From NCBI GenBank assembly GCA_012934845.2, contig WNNJ02001749.1, forward strand, positions 1-64,000: a stretch of DNA of 64,000 bases. The letters run 5' to 3'. Shown piece by piece: positions 22,685 through 34,078 of the stretch; the stretch's first letter is position 1, and every line of letters begins with the position of its first letter. The translations under genes were made by a program, and so were the position numbers. Origin of the DNA: Pomphorhynchus laevis (lineage: Eukaryota; Acanthocephala; Palaeacanthocephala; Echinorhynchida; Pomphorhynchidae). Under the pieces are notes generated by a model that worked only from the letters and a program-made list of their open reading frames with translations, made no database searches and had not been told where the DNA came from.

Positions 22685-22810
22685 ATTAACTGATCAAAGA
22701 AGAGAGTGAATATAATTTTTATTAAAATCGAATGTTAGAAACTAAAAGTTAGCTATCAAAAATTAGATTTCAATAAAAAATCTATTTACTCTCTTCTTTG
22801 ATCAGTTAAT
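22685..22810. repeat. fold-back element 1
   Basis: Terminal arms ATTAACTGATCAAAGAAGAG and its complement enclose ~75 bp with further internal pairing (AAAATCGAAT against TAGATTTCA). Homologous to the element at 23792-23926. Confidence 0.75.
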
Positions 22811-23791
22811 AATTTAATAATGAATTAATGATCTAAAATAATATTTTCATATCTTAATTTTATCCTAATGATATAAAATATGTAGATTCAGTTATCTGAT
22901 CTGATTTGATTGACTTAAAGCTTTTGTGAATAAAGAAGATAACATTAAAAGGTGTTGTTCACAAAATGTTTAAGGGATACTTACTTTGAGCCACAGGAAT
23001 AGTGTAATTTTTAAATTTAGTTCTGATAAATTAAAAAGTCTGAACTAAATTGTTAATGTTATGTTCACAAAGACGTAACTTTTTATTTGATCAGAGATGT
23101 AGGACCAGGTTGATGGAATATCCATGGGCAATCAACCTGCACTCAAAAATAAGCGTGAGTTTACCCCTTGGAATTCTTATATTCATGAAAAACGTAACGT
23201 CTTTATTTTAAGCTAAAAATAGCATATCTTTAGAGATAGGAATTATATTATTATAATTGGTTTAATGATATGTGGTTTTCTTATAAAGCAAAAAATAACT
23301 TATTGGAACAATATTTTTAGCTCTATAAAATAGATATATTGCCAAAGCTATTTACCATTTTTTAGGAATAATTGAATTCAAAGAGATAACCTCTGGTAAT
23401 ACTTTTATTTTTGAGAAACTAATACTGATTTACCTTTCTCATATGTTTTAGTTTTTATAGATTTTGATCAAATTTATCAAACTAGAGTTCAAAAAATTGG
23501 AGTATTACCTTAGATTACCTCTTGGAATTCTTATATTTCTAAGAAATGGTTAATTGCTTTGGCAATTAACCTCTATTTTTAGAGCTAAAAGTATTGGCTC
23601 TAATACTTATCTATAAGAGATAGGAATTATATTATTAAAATTAGTTTAATGAGATTTGGTTTTCATGAATGGGTTATAAATAAAAGCTTACCACGAAATA
23701 ATGTTAAAAGAAAAATTATTGAATTCCCAAACAGAAGAAATATTTAAAAATTCTTCGTATAAATTAAAAATTGAATTCTTTATTTAAAAAA

Positions 23792-23926
23792 TTTATTAAC
23801 TGTTCAAAGGATAGAGTGGATAGAAGTTTTTTGAAATCGAATTGTTTGATAGCTAACTAGTAGCTGTCGAAAATTCGATTTCAAAAAACTTCTATCCACT
23901 CTCTCTCCTTTGAACAGTAAATTTAT
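23792..23926. repeat. fold-back element 2
   Basis: Arms ATTAACTGTTCAAAGG and CCTTTGAACAGTAAAT, then AGAGTGGATAGAAGTTTTTT paired with its complement: a nearly perfect hairpin of about 55 bp per arm. Same family as 22685-22810 by its end sequence. Confidence 0.8.
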
Positions 23927-24232
23927 AAAAAGAGAAATTTATACATAATAACATATCGAATACTTATTAAATTTATAATAAAAAGTTACGTAAATTACAT
24001 AATATCTTTGAGCAAAGCTTAAACCTAATTATGAAATTCCTTGTGATAGTTATAATTGTTCAAATGTTGATCAGACATGGTGGGGATTAGATAAACGAAT
24101 CACATAACATAAGTATAACATGAAATGCTGTTATATGCTGGGAGCTATGTCACATAATGTACTTCGTTTAGATCATAAGTTTAATTTTGATAAAGCTTTC
24201 ATTCTATCATATGAAAGTGATTACCTGTCACG

Positions 24233-24272
24233 TGTTATATGGGGCGCCATTTTATAGGCGCCCCATATAACA
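24233..24272. repeat. perfect 16-bp-arm hairpin
   Basis: TGTTATATGGGGCGCC (24233-24248), 8-nt loop, and the exact complement at 24257-24272. A degenerate GGCACCCC/GGCGCC echo follows to 24317. A GC-rich hairpin is unusual in this AT-rich tract. Confidence 0.85.
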
Positions 24273-24494
24273 TACATATATGGCACCCCATATATATGTA
24301 TATATGATGGCGCCCAATACATGTAGAGATGTTTTCCATAGCAAAACATATCTACAGATATAAGCCACACTGAATAAATGTCGTCAACAATCCACAATGC
24401 GTTTAACCTGCTCCGCTTGAACTGCATATTTATGAAAAAGGAGCGCAACATATATCATGAATATATCTTGAGATATATTCATATTAGAATAAGT

Positions 24495-24760
24495 GAGCCG
24501 ATATGAAGATACCTGCGCTGGCATTTGCCAGTGCTTTTGCTAATGATCCTATTTGATGAAGCAGTAGTGCTGGTTCCGGACTCTATGAGGTTACTAGACG
24601 TTTTCTAGTGCATCATACACGTGATTCGTTATTTACAGTCTGCTAGTCCTCCTCTGCATCCAGCTGTGGGAGGGATCTGGCAATAATGAGTCATTGTGAT
24701 GACGAAACGGTATCTATTACTGTTTTCGTTTTTCTTTCACGTCGGGCTTATATGATTACA
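24495..24760 (+). repeat. diverged copy of the 308-bp ribozyme-like unit
   Basis: About three-quarters identical to 60960-61180. Shares CTGGCATTTGCCAGTGCTTT and AATGATCCTATTT, and ends in GTCATTGTGATGAC, GAAAC and a GGTA..TACT hairpin. The CTGANGA box is degraded here. Confidence 0.6.
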
Positions 24761-24779
24761 AAAATTCACGCGGAATTGT

Positions 24780-25135
24780 ATCATTTGAGATATATTTTTA
24801 TTGATTTGAATTACTTGATTATTTATTTCTTGTTTTAACATGTTTAAAATTGATTTTAAATTTATTTCCTTTTGATTTTCAATTACAATTCCACAAATTC
24901 CTACTTTTCATTTATCCTTTTTAAGTTTTTGTATTTCATCAGAAATACTGAAACTGTGTATTCTTGATACGACATTATTTTCCTGCTAATTTTCAATTAG
25001 CAGGAAAATAATTGATTGATTTGATTGTTTGATTGATTCTTTCTGTTTCTTATAATGGAAAATTATACATCAACACAATATTATTAAAATATTAAATTTA
25101 CAATATGCAAGTTAATAAATTTAAATTTAAATAAA
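24780..25135. other. AT-rich intergenic DNA
   Basis: A 16-bp inverted repeat (TTTTCCTGCTAATTTT and its complement near 24980-25010). Otherwise no gene or element recognised. Confidence 0.4.
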
Positions 25136-25139
25136 TTTA

Positions 25140-25300
25140 AACTCTTAAACGGAAGAATTTGTATGGATAATAAACAATATATTTTGTATTAGAATAAGAT
25201 TCTAGATAATGAAACTTCATCATATGAAATTACATTTTTTACATTTTATATTATTTATTAGTCAATTCATAAAAATTGACTTTTATTTTAAATTTCAATT
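25140..25300 (+). mobile_element. PLE-A 3' end fragment, without GC-rich element
   Basis: Begins at the terminal PLE-A codons (GGAAGAATTTGTATGGATAA) and ends in the TTATTTATTAGTCAATTCAT 3' segment. The intervening ribozyme-like island is missing. Confidence 0.65.
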
Positions 25301-25354
25301 TTAAATTTTAACTTGATTTAAAAGATTTAACTTGATTTAATTTAACTTGATTCT

Positions 25355-25610
25355 ATTAAGCGGAAGAATTTTATGGATGGATAGCAATATGTTTTATATT
25401 AGAATAAGACACTAGATAATCAAATTTCATCAAAGAAATACGCCATTAGCATGTATTTAGCCCCGCTTCTATGTCGGGAGGAGGAATAGCTGCCGAAACC
25501 TGATAACATAACAGTTCCTCCGGATGGTATCTAATCCTTATTATGATACATCGTATGTTATTTATTAGTCAATTCATAAAAATTGACTTTTATTTTAAAT
25601 TTCAATTTTA
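25355..25610 (+). mobile_element. PLE-A 3' end fragment with structured element
   Basis: Same terminal codons, then the GC-rich island 25470-25530 (GAGGAGGAA, GCCGAAACCTGATAACATA, TTCCTCC), ending in TTATTTATTAGTCAATTCAT. The repeat of the 25140 fragment suggests tandem or serial insertion. Confidence 0.7.
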
Positions 25611-26345
25611 AATTTTAACTTTATTTAAATTATATTTATTTAAAATATTATATAACAATTATTTATTTTTAAAATTATTTATAATTTATTATTTAATTAT
25701 TTGAATTTTATTTTATTAAAATCGTATACAATTATATTTCTGGTGATGATCGCTGTAGTGATCGAAAATTTGTAACAATAAATTTTACATTGACTTTTCT
25801 CGATTTGTTCAATTTGGAGAATTGAAAAGCAATGTTTAATGTATTATATAAATTCATTTTTATTAATGGGATAATATAATTACATTAAAATAAGTTATTT
25901 TGATCCATCCTTTTAAATTTGGAATTTTAAATCATGATCAATAAACTAATTTAATTTTATATTTCTCTAGTTGCTTCTAGTAGAATAACATGTTGGAAAT
26001 TTTATACTAACATTGAGAGTGTAAATAATAGTTTCAACCTATTGACTAAAATAAAATTCAGGATATGAATTTAATATTTGATGCTTCGGGTAAATAGAGA
26101 TGTTTCGCTGTTTCCCTCCCGATGACGATCTCTCTATTAGTCGTCTGCTTCTAAATCTCTAATCATGGCGGCATTGTCGCATTCGCCCGTCACCATGAGT
26201 CTCTTCGCAAAATCACTTCACCTGTTGTCAAATATGGGAATTGCTTAGAGAGGAATCTCCACCCGACTCCAAAAAGTATGCAGCATTTCCTAGTTGTACG
26301 GATGCGCTGATTCGTTGCATGATCCTGCTGAATGCGCGTGTATCT
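25610..26345. other. AT-rich DNA, then an unassigned GC-richer block
   Basis: 25610-26080 is AT-rich with nothing recognised. 26090-26345 is markedly richer in GC with near-open frames on both strands, but I recognise no protein. It may be a decayed exon or element. Confidence 0.35.
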
Positions 26346-26560
26346 CCATTTGTCCGCACTAGGGTAAAAAGTCCTTGAAATGAAGATGAATGAGATTGGG
26401 TTGTATACGGAGTAAAGTTGTTGTAGATGTGCTTAGGGATAAATCGAATAATATCCTGGGGAAACGGATAAATTGCGTCTTTTGTTCACGAAAAGGTTTG
26501 TTCTTGCTCTTTTTTCTCCGTAACCTTCGAGACGTTTTCGTAAAATACTTAATCCTCATA
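26346..26560 (-). mobile_element. LINE-A endonuclease fragment
   Basis: The minus-strand reading FIRFPRILFDLSLSTSTTTL matches the segment RSIRLPQDITRLSLSISVPT of full LINE-A copies. It is the only piece of the LINE left here. Confidence 0.65.
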
Positions 26561-27026
26561 TCTGCAGCTGTTCCGAAGCAGGAACAATGCGTCGTGCTTG
26601 TTGATTTTAATCAGTCTTATTTCAAATTTGTAAAACTAATTTTTTCGTTCTTGTAATTCTTTCTAAAAATCAATTTATTAAATCAAAAACTATTTTGTTT
26701 TAAATTAAAAACAAAATTATTCTTAATAAAGGACTCTAAAGTCAGCTAATACGAAGTATATTGGCGAGTATTTTATTAATTGACTCAATTCGCAGCTAGG
26801 AATGCAAATCTTTACTTACAATTAATATATCGTGAAGTACAAATGCTTGACGTTTACAATCAAATAGCTAATTAATATTTTTCTAAACTTATGTTTACCA
26901 CAATAACCTGCTAAGCATTTGCTATATAATGTATTTTTGAATATCGCAGCTACCGGAAGATGTTTTAATGATTCGTATTGTACTCCTAGATATATGCAAT
27001 CTATTTTAATCAGCGATACGACAACA

Positions 27027-28184
27027 ATGAAACGAAAGTGTTTGCTACCATTGGTTGATGACCCGTTGATTTGTAAATTGTCACGGCCTAGCAACTATAG
27101 ACCCAACAGCAATAACAGCCGACAGCTACAAGAGAACAGATTTGTTTGCAGTGATTTAAAATTACTATACGATTGTTGGTTCAATGAGTTTTTCTCGCAT
27201 GATCATTTTCTTTTCGAAGTTGACGAATTGATCAACTCTAGTAAAATTATCAGTCTCTGCCCTAGCTCTTCAACTCACTATAGATATAAACTTCTTTTTG
27301 CTCGAATCGATAAAGCTCGTAAAAATTGCCAACGCACTTTAGATTACAATGAAAGACCCGATTTGGTAAGAGAGTGTGTATCTTATAGAGCAGGTAAAAT
27401 GGGTTCGATTAATAAAGCAACTCAGACATGCAAGAGTATACCATATGTTCTACATGAGAGTAAAATCGATCAAAATATACGAAACTACGAAAAAGCATTA
27501 GAATTAAGAAAGCAATTGTATAGTAATGCTAACGAAACTCATATCAAATCGATAGGATTTACATTGCAAACAAGTTATTCCCTCGTACATGCTACTGATT
27601 TCAATTCGGTTTCAACGTCTCCTTTATTTTGGACCGATTTGTTTACAATATCACCTCACAAGCAAGGCATTTCAAAGTTGACCACGTGTCCGAATGCTTT
27701 GGAAGAAGATATTGCGGATGAAATTATAATGAACATATCACAGTTTCAATTCAACTTTAAAGACCGACTAGAGCTCGCCAGTGCGTTTTATTCGCTTCGA
27801 CAGCTTCGACCATTTAGTCAGCTCAGCGATAAACATTCACAAATAATCGACATTAAAAAGCGGGTAATGACCGCGGCGGTAACTTATAAAGACGAAGACA
27901 ATTTACATCGTAATTACAAGCTTGTTAAGCAATTGAATGGTTATCGAGTAGTCGTTAAAGAAGTGACTGACGGAATTAGACCGGGATATTTTCTCTGTAT
28001 GTGTGTAAACGCTAAAATTAAAGGCGTTCTCTCAGTACCATTCAATAACGATTCCCTTTGTCCTTTTTCTTCACCATCATCTGCATCGTTTGTCTTTATC
28101 AGTAAATCAGATGCTGAGAGATTTATTCGAATGGTCCGGTCGTGCCCTCGGTATCTCGGAAAACCGTACATGATCTGTCCATAA
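27027..28184 (+). CDS. orphan intronless ORF, 385 aa
   Basis: A single open frame that stands out from AT-rich surroundings by its GC content and mixed codons. The start at 27027 (MKRKCLLPL, A at -3) is preferred over the in-frame ATG at 26994. It begins with a basic stretch and has no signal peptide or membrane segment. The N-terminal third is Cys-, Ser- and Arg-rich, followed by a helical part (ESKIDQNIRNYEKALELRKQ) and a C-terminal domain that includes GYRVVVKEVTDGIRPGYFLC and ISKSDAERFIRMVRSCPRYL. I recognise no family. AATAAA-like signals lie near 28460. A real gene is likely; a domesticated or viral origin cannot be judged. Confidence 0.6.
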   Translation: MKRKCLLPLVDDPLICKLSRPSNYRPNSNNSRQLQENRFVCSDLKLLYDCWFNEFFSHDHFLFEVDELINSSKIISLCPSSSTHYRYKLLFARIDKARKNCQRTLDYNERPDLVRECVSYRAGKMGSINKATQTCKSIPYVLHESKIDQNIRNYEKALELRKQLYSNANETHIKSIGFTLQTSYSLVHATDFNSVSTSPLFWTDLFTISPHKQGISKLTTCPNALEEDIADEIIMNISQFQFNFKDRLELASAFYSLRQLRPFSQLSDKHSQIIDIKKRVMTAAVTYKDEDNLHRNYKLVKQLNGYRVVVKEVTDGIRPGYFLCMCVNAKIKGVLSVPFNNDSLCPFSSPSSASFVFISKSDAERFIRMVRSCPRYLGKPYMICP

Positions 28185-28389
28185 ATGATTTTCAGTACTC
28201 GGCCTCAATACCTATTTACTGTAAATATTTTATACAATTTGCTATTGTGCAGCTTATTTCCTGTAACTTCTTTACAAAAACAGACAATTGGCAATCGTAA
28301 ATTTGTACAAGTTGAATTATTACATGAGATGCGCGCTACCCAGTAGTAGCGCTTGTTAGTCTTTGCCATAGACATTTGTGTGAACAATC

Positions 28390-29030
28390 AGTATTGAATG
28401 AAGGAATGTATATAATTTTATTATTATGAAAGTATATACTTTAATATAAAGTATATTTTTAAATAAAAAAGTCATTAAAAACGAAGTTTAGATGCTGCTC
28501 TTTCTTAAAACTTTGTAGCAGTTACTTAGTGAGTTTACTGGAATCGCTAATTGCTTTGAGAGCACGTAATTTTATCACATAATCTGTAAATTTCTTTTAA
28601 TTGTATATTTTCTTTTAATTAATGTCTATTAATTTAAAGTCTGAAAATATCGACATGTTTTATTATGTGGTGTGAAGGTGTCTTTTGAAGAACATTTATT
28701 TATATCATTGCATCTTTCTCTACATTCAATTAACAGTATCCAAATTAAAATTATTTTAATATTTCAATTGATTTTAATTATGAAATCAATTAATTTCATA
28801 ATTCAATACAATCCAATACAATCATCAACAACAAAATGCTTCGCAAATTCTGTATTTATAAGTAATGGTGGTGCTAATTGAATAGCATTCATCAAGGGAA
28901 CATTATTATAGTGAGATTACTTTAATTGTCGTCACAATAATCCAATCCGAGAGGCCAATGTCTTTTATACTATTAGTGAGCACCATACTTTTCGTTATGT
29001 ATAAAAAATGATCTTTATTTATTATGTTCT
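28390..29030. other. AT-rich intergenic DNA
   Basis: No coding frame with recognisable content and no repeat shared with the rest of the window that I could see. Confidence 0.4.
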
Positions 29031-29036
29031 GAAAAA

Positions 29037-29330
29037 CTAAAAAAAATAACCGTTTCCATCAAAATAGCGATTTAAAACATTTGTTTTGTATGTACTCACA
29101 GTGGACATCTGCTGGAACAGTTTAATATTTATCCAATAAATGGGATGATCATTTAATTTATAACTTCTATTGGGTTTAGGTAAAAGCACATTTAATGCAA
29201 TAAATACGATAACGATAATCGTGAGAATAAATAAAAATATTGACAATATATCTTTCAGGTATATTGTCAATATCTGAAAGAATGCGAACCAACTGATATT
29301 TAAATTGTAATCAAAATTCATTACATGCAA
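29037..29330 (-). CDS. possible small membrane protein, 97 aa
   Basis: One hydrophobic helix, ILSIFLFILTIIVIVFIALN, in the middle, then a polar tail with KPNRSYKLNDHPIYW. Hydrophobic frames arise easily in AT-rich DNA, and no family is recognised. A short inverted repeat (GACAATATA..TATATTGTC) lies within it. Confidence 0.2.
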   Translation of the reverse strand: MHVMNFDYNLNISWFAFFQILTIYLKDILSIFLFILTIIVIVFIALNVLLPKPNRSYKLNDHPIYWINIKLFQQMSTVSTYKTNVLNRYFDGNGYFF

Positions 29331-29566
29331 AGGTACTTTTGATAAAATCTAATATAAAGTAACTTTCAAAATGTGAGGATTTTGTATTTAAAGATGTACG
29401 ATCTAATTTTTAATTTGAAAATATGTAAATGTAGCATTAGCGTCGATATATGCGTCGCTTTTTCTTTTAATGTATTTTCTACATATAAAAATTATAGAAA
29501 ATACTTTTTATTTTTTATTTTTCGAAGAAAAAAAATTCTAATTATTTAATCTGATTACAATTGAAA

Positions 29567-29659
29567 ATGCCTAAAGGTCGAAAAGTTAAAGTCGCATTTA
29601 AAGTCGAGAAGATACACGATGAGAGAAATCCTCACCGTGTGATTAAGAAAAACTTTTAA
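29567..29659 (+). CDS. possible basic micropeptide, 30 aa
   Basis: ATG in the context GAAAATGCC; starts MPKGRKVKVAFKVEK and ends RVIKKNF. Ten of 30 residues are Lys or Arg, and the codons are richer in GC than the flanks. Could also be the first exon of a longer gene or a gene scrap. Confidence 0.22.
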   Translation: MPKGRKVKVAFKVEKIHDERNPHRVIKKNF

Positions 29660-30134
29660 TATAAATGTTGGGCAAACACCATAAAAGATAAAACTAAAAC
29701 GTGTATATTAATTCACCAATGCATAGATGACTAATGCATCTATATAACGATATTATGACAATATGTAATGCGGAAAGGCGCAAAAATATTGTTTCTGTCA
29801 TCCAATAATGTTCTTTATTTTTTCTTTTTTAATTATCCTTTATGTTTGCTTTTAAAATTACTGTTCTTATCATATGGTCTGGGAAATCGCATAAGTAACT
29901 ATCCCATCATTGGTTGTTCTACTATGTCTTACATCAGCTATTCGGTTGTTTGCACATTAATTCATTTGGCACCCTGACTCGTCATGTACTGTTTGTTACA
30001 TGTACATCAAGAACATAGATATACAACCCATTTAAAAAAGATTTTCTTAAAAAACAAACGTCTTTTTATATAACCACTAAAACGTTTCTTAAAAATAAAA
30101 CATCAGAGAAAAAGATGTATCACGACATCAGTTC

Positions 30135-33100
30135 CTGCGGGATCTGAGCCCTCCAGCCAATCCAACACGCCGCTCTTCGAATGAACCACCCGAGGTCTTT
30201 CACCCCCGAAGAGTTCGATCAAGGCGGAGTATGCTCGGTAATCGCGAGATAAGGAACTTTAGAAAACTTAGTCTTTGCTCTGGGCGACGTCCCCTGGAAA
30301 ATAAGACTAATCCCAAGATAGCCTAAGTACTCCAAAGGTGCACTTGGGTTTTCCCCAATTAATAACAGATGCTGAGCCCGTTATAGGGCCAATCTAGCTC
30401 TCTTCAGGATACGTTTGAGTCTATCTAGGTCAGCTTTTGCCGATCAATTAAAAGTAACGGTCAACCCCAGCTACTTTACTTGACTTGTGAAGGCAGGGAG
30501 TGGTTGATTAGTCAAAATGGAGGAGAGAGCGGAGAGTGATAATCTCTTAAGTTTTTGCTGTCGCAGGGGCGCAATGAAAGACAACAACCTGCGATTTGGA
30601 GAAATTTAAAATAAGATTGGATATGGGTAAGTGATCTTTTAATCTTAAAAGGAAACAGCTAATGTCCGAGACAACACCTTTGCACCTGCGCCCAGAGAAC
30701 CGGGATGTGGTATCATCAGCGTATACCACTAGATGTTGATCACACTTAAAATTCTTGAATAGTACAATGGATGCATCAAGATATAAGATTGGAGAAAGTG
30801 GGGATCCTTGAGGTACACCCGTAATAGGATAGAAATGACGCGCATCAGGGTCGTCTTCATAGTAGAACTACTTGGTGTACAGAAATATCTCCACCAGGTT
30901 AACAATTCTCGCAGGCAACCCGAGGGACATGAGAGAGGAGATAACAAAGGGAATTGAGATTCGGTTAAATGCAGCAGAAAAGTCAAGGAAAACAGCCACA
31001 TTAAGTTGATGGCTATTATCCCGACAAAACTGATACACTTCACCTATTGCTGAATGGACCGAACGATCTTTTACGTACCCATGAAAACCTGGTAGGATTA
31101 AATATTGCCTACTTAGACGGTCGCGGATTTTACGCGCAAGCGCTTTTTCATAAATGGAGATGTGGGAGTTTTGTATCGAAATGGTCCGCAGATCTTTAGG
31201 GCATGTAATCGATTTATGTTTTGGCAAAAATACGCGATGGCTGATATTTATGCCGGCAATGTCGGACGGAGAGGCTAATATCATGGTGATGGCGACTTCC
31301 TTTCTCTGACTGTCTGTCAAAGGCCGACAGATCCGAGTGGAGAGTGGCGCATGGGATTGTGAGGTGCCCGGGATTGCCCAGGAGTTTAGGATGTCCGTAA
31401 CAGATAAGTTATTACTCCTGAACTTACACCAAGGCGGGATAGGTTGGGGTGATTGAGTGGCTCCATAATTATGTAGGGATAGCGATTACTCTAAAACTTT
31501 ATCAAGAACAATACTACCAATCCAGCCTAATGCTTTATCCTTCCAACAGACGAACTTCTCCTTCTTGAATATCTTCCAAAAGGAAGACTGAGAAGGGGTT
31601 AGGTGAGCAATGATCTCCCTATCATCCCCAGCTGAAACCTATATCTAGTGATCCAGTATTCATTCGATAGGGCTTGTCTGGCGGAAACAGAGAGATTAGG
31701 AAGGTGTAGTATATTTCCTAGAACCTTGAGTTTTGTTGGAGTTGGATTGTATATACGATCTCTATAAGTAGTCGAAAGCAGCGCGGTAGCTTGCGAAGAG
31801 AGGTAAGAATTAAATTCGGTCAAACTCTCATTTTCAATTCTAGGGATGAGTTGGATAGCTGACTGGAAGAACGCCACTCTAATAGGATCAAAGTAAAACC
31901 TCCTTAGAAGCAACGTATCTTCATCTATTTGCCAGCGAATTAGGTCATGAGCGGTGGTAAGTTTTTGGCGAGACTGCTCCGTGCAGATGGGTTTTAACAA
32001 CACATCTTTTGAAGCAGTAATATATCGAGGAGAAAATTTGTTGTTGAGCAATGAAAGGTAAAGGGACGGTGGTTTATGAATAAGATAGTGGTTCCTTGCT
32101 TTGCGGAGTGCTGCATTAATCCAACGACTAGTTCTGTCGTTGAAGTCACCAAGTAACATGTCATAGCCACTACCTAAAATACGATCCAGTAGGTCACGGT
32201 TTTTGTGAATCTCTCCTGGACGGATGTAGATATTAGCTATACTGATGTGTTTGCCGTTCTTACAGAGTGATATAGCTAAACAAGACAGGGCTGGACAAGA
32301 GTAATTTAACAGTATAGAATATCTTAATGAGCATTAAACTAGGGTTAAAAGACCTTGAGATGAAGATGAGTGAGGTGGGGTTATGCACGGAGTATAGTGG
32401 GTGTAGATGAGCTTTGGGATAAATCGAGTAATGTCCTGGGGAGACGGATAAACCGCGTCTTTTGAAGGACTATAACATCTGTATCGCTACCAGATAGTCT
32501 ATACCCAGAAGCACCTCCCGAGTTCAACTGAAGGATATTCGGTGAAAAAGGCTCTTGATTACTTTGCATTATATTAAGCTAGCTGGAGTGGGATGCCTCC
32601 TCCTAGTCAGAACTGGATCTTAGAAGGTTGCCCTCCCCACACCCAGTCGGACAAGTTAGAGACAATTGCCTACAGACGTTATCTTCATTTCCCTTATTGT
32701 AGCCCACTGTCATTTCCTAAGTAGAATTACCGCTCTTCGTTAGCTTGATAACAGGGGATTATTTGTGCTGACGGAGGAATACCTTTTAGAAGAATTTGTC
32801 CTGCAGTTAGATTCAGCTCGTTTGTTGGACTTGATCAAATCAGTGGACGAAATCGATGGTTAAGAGAATATAGCGTTGACTAAATAAGCCAACATGGATT
32901 GAATGGAATTAATGGTATCTCGATTCATTCTTCTGCAAATTTCGAGAATTTCGTTATTGGAAGCTGTTTGGCAGATTTGATTGAAATTGAGGGAGGAGAG
33001 TTAAAGCCAGAATTCGCCTTTTGTAAATGTCTTCTGGAGTATTTTTTAGAAATTTCACATATCCTAGACCAAGATGGATGTGAAAGACAACAATTCGAGC

Positions 33101-34060
33101 ATTTTGGAGGAAGTCTGCAATCGAAGTTGTGATTACTGTCGTTCGAACCACAGATACTACAGACTCTTGATTATTGCAACTAGAGCACCAGTGCCCCCAG
33201 CCGTGACATGTGTTGCAATGTGGGTACCTAAGATTATATGAGCTGATTTTTGTAAATTTTAGATTGCACCCTATAAAGGGATTGTGCGCAGCCTTGGAAA
33301 TGATATATGCGCTGCATTCATCAGTATTAGCAAATGCAACAGGAATAGGCAAATTGTCCTTGTTATTGATAAACCTAACATTGTGTAGGTTAAAAACGTT
33401 TCGCAAGGACTTCGATGTCACTTTTATCAAGGTCAGTGATGATATTGGTAATCTTGACTGAGGTCATGATCGATTTTAGAGTAAGAACCCCCATGTTCGA
33501 GAGATTATCGTTGAAAAACTTTTTATTGGATAAGGAAAGGTCGGGAGTAAAAGATGTTCTGTACATCTTATTAATAACTCCGCGAAAGTTAAAAATTACT
33601 CTGTCTGGTAGTGAGTACTGGAACAAATTTTCCTAGGTAAACGTTAAAAACATGTTTCTGACTACAGGTGTCTTAGGAGTAATAATCGCCAGATTCGCAT
33701 GTTTCTTTATAGGAGGAAGCACATCCCCATCAAAATCAGAGACAACAACTTCACTAACCTTAACTGGGTCCACTGGAACAGTCATTACCTTCTCCACCTC
33801 TTCTTTATCAGTACAAAAATTTGCACTGAAATTGTTAGCTTTTTTGGAATTCTTTGATTGTCAGAAGATATACTGCAATGCGCAATTCAGTAAGGCGAAC
33901 AAAAAAATGAATACGAGCAAAATAAGTAACAGTTGCATAGCTTCAAAAGGAAAGCTCCGCAACTGTATTATTTTCTTAACAAAAATAGTGCATAGGAAAA
34001 ATAGAATTAAAACAAAAATAGAAAAGAAAAGCCGTCAGAAATCATCGTCTCCCGGAAAAA
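30135..34060 (-). mobile_element. LINE-A copy 1, near full length, broken
   Basis: Minus-strand order: ORF1 (about 33860-32700) with a CX2CX4HX4C zinc knuckle in YPHCNTCHGWGHWCSSC, then ORF2 with an APE-type endonuclease (LQLNSGGASGYRLSG to LLGDFNDRTSRW, 32569-32080) and RT (31320-30550; SIYEKALARKIRDRL, LDFSAAFNRISIPFV, YADDTT), and a GC-rich 3' end ending in GGCTCAGATCCC. Several frameshifts separate the frames, for example inside ORF1 around 33400 and in the RT around 30870-31040. A two-ORF APE-class non-LTR element; clade not settled. Confidence 0.85.
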
Positions 34061-34078
34061 CTTGTCCACTTCTTTTCA

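Noticed and set aside
28205-28387. 60-codon minus-strand frame next to the orphan ORF
   Set aside because: Lies in the presumed 3' untranslated region, no recognisable content.
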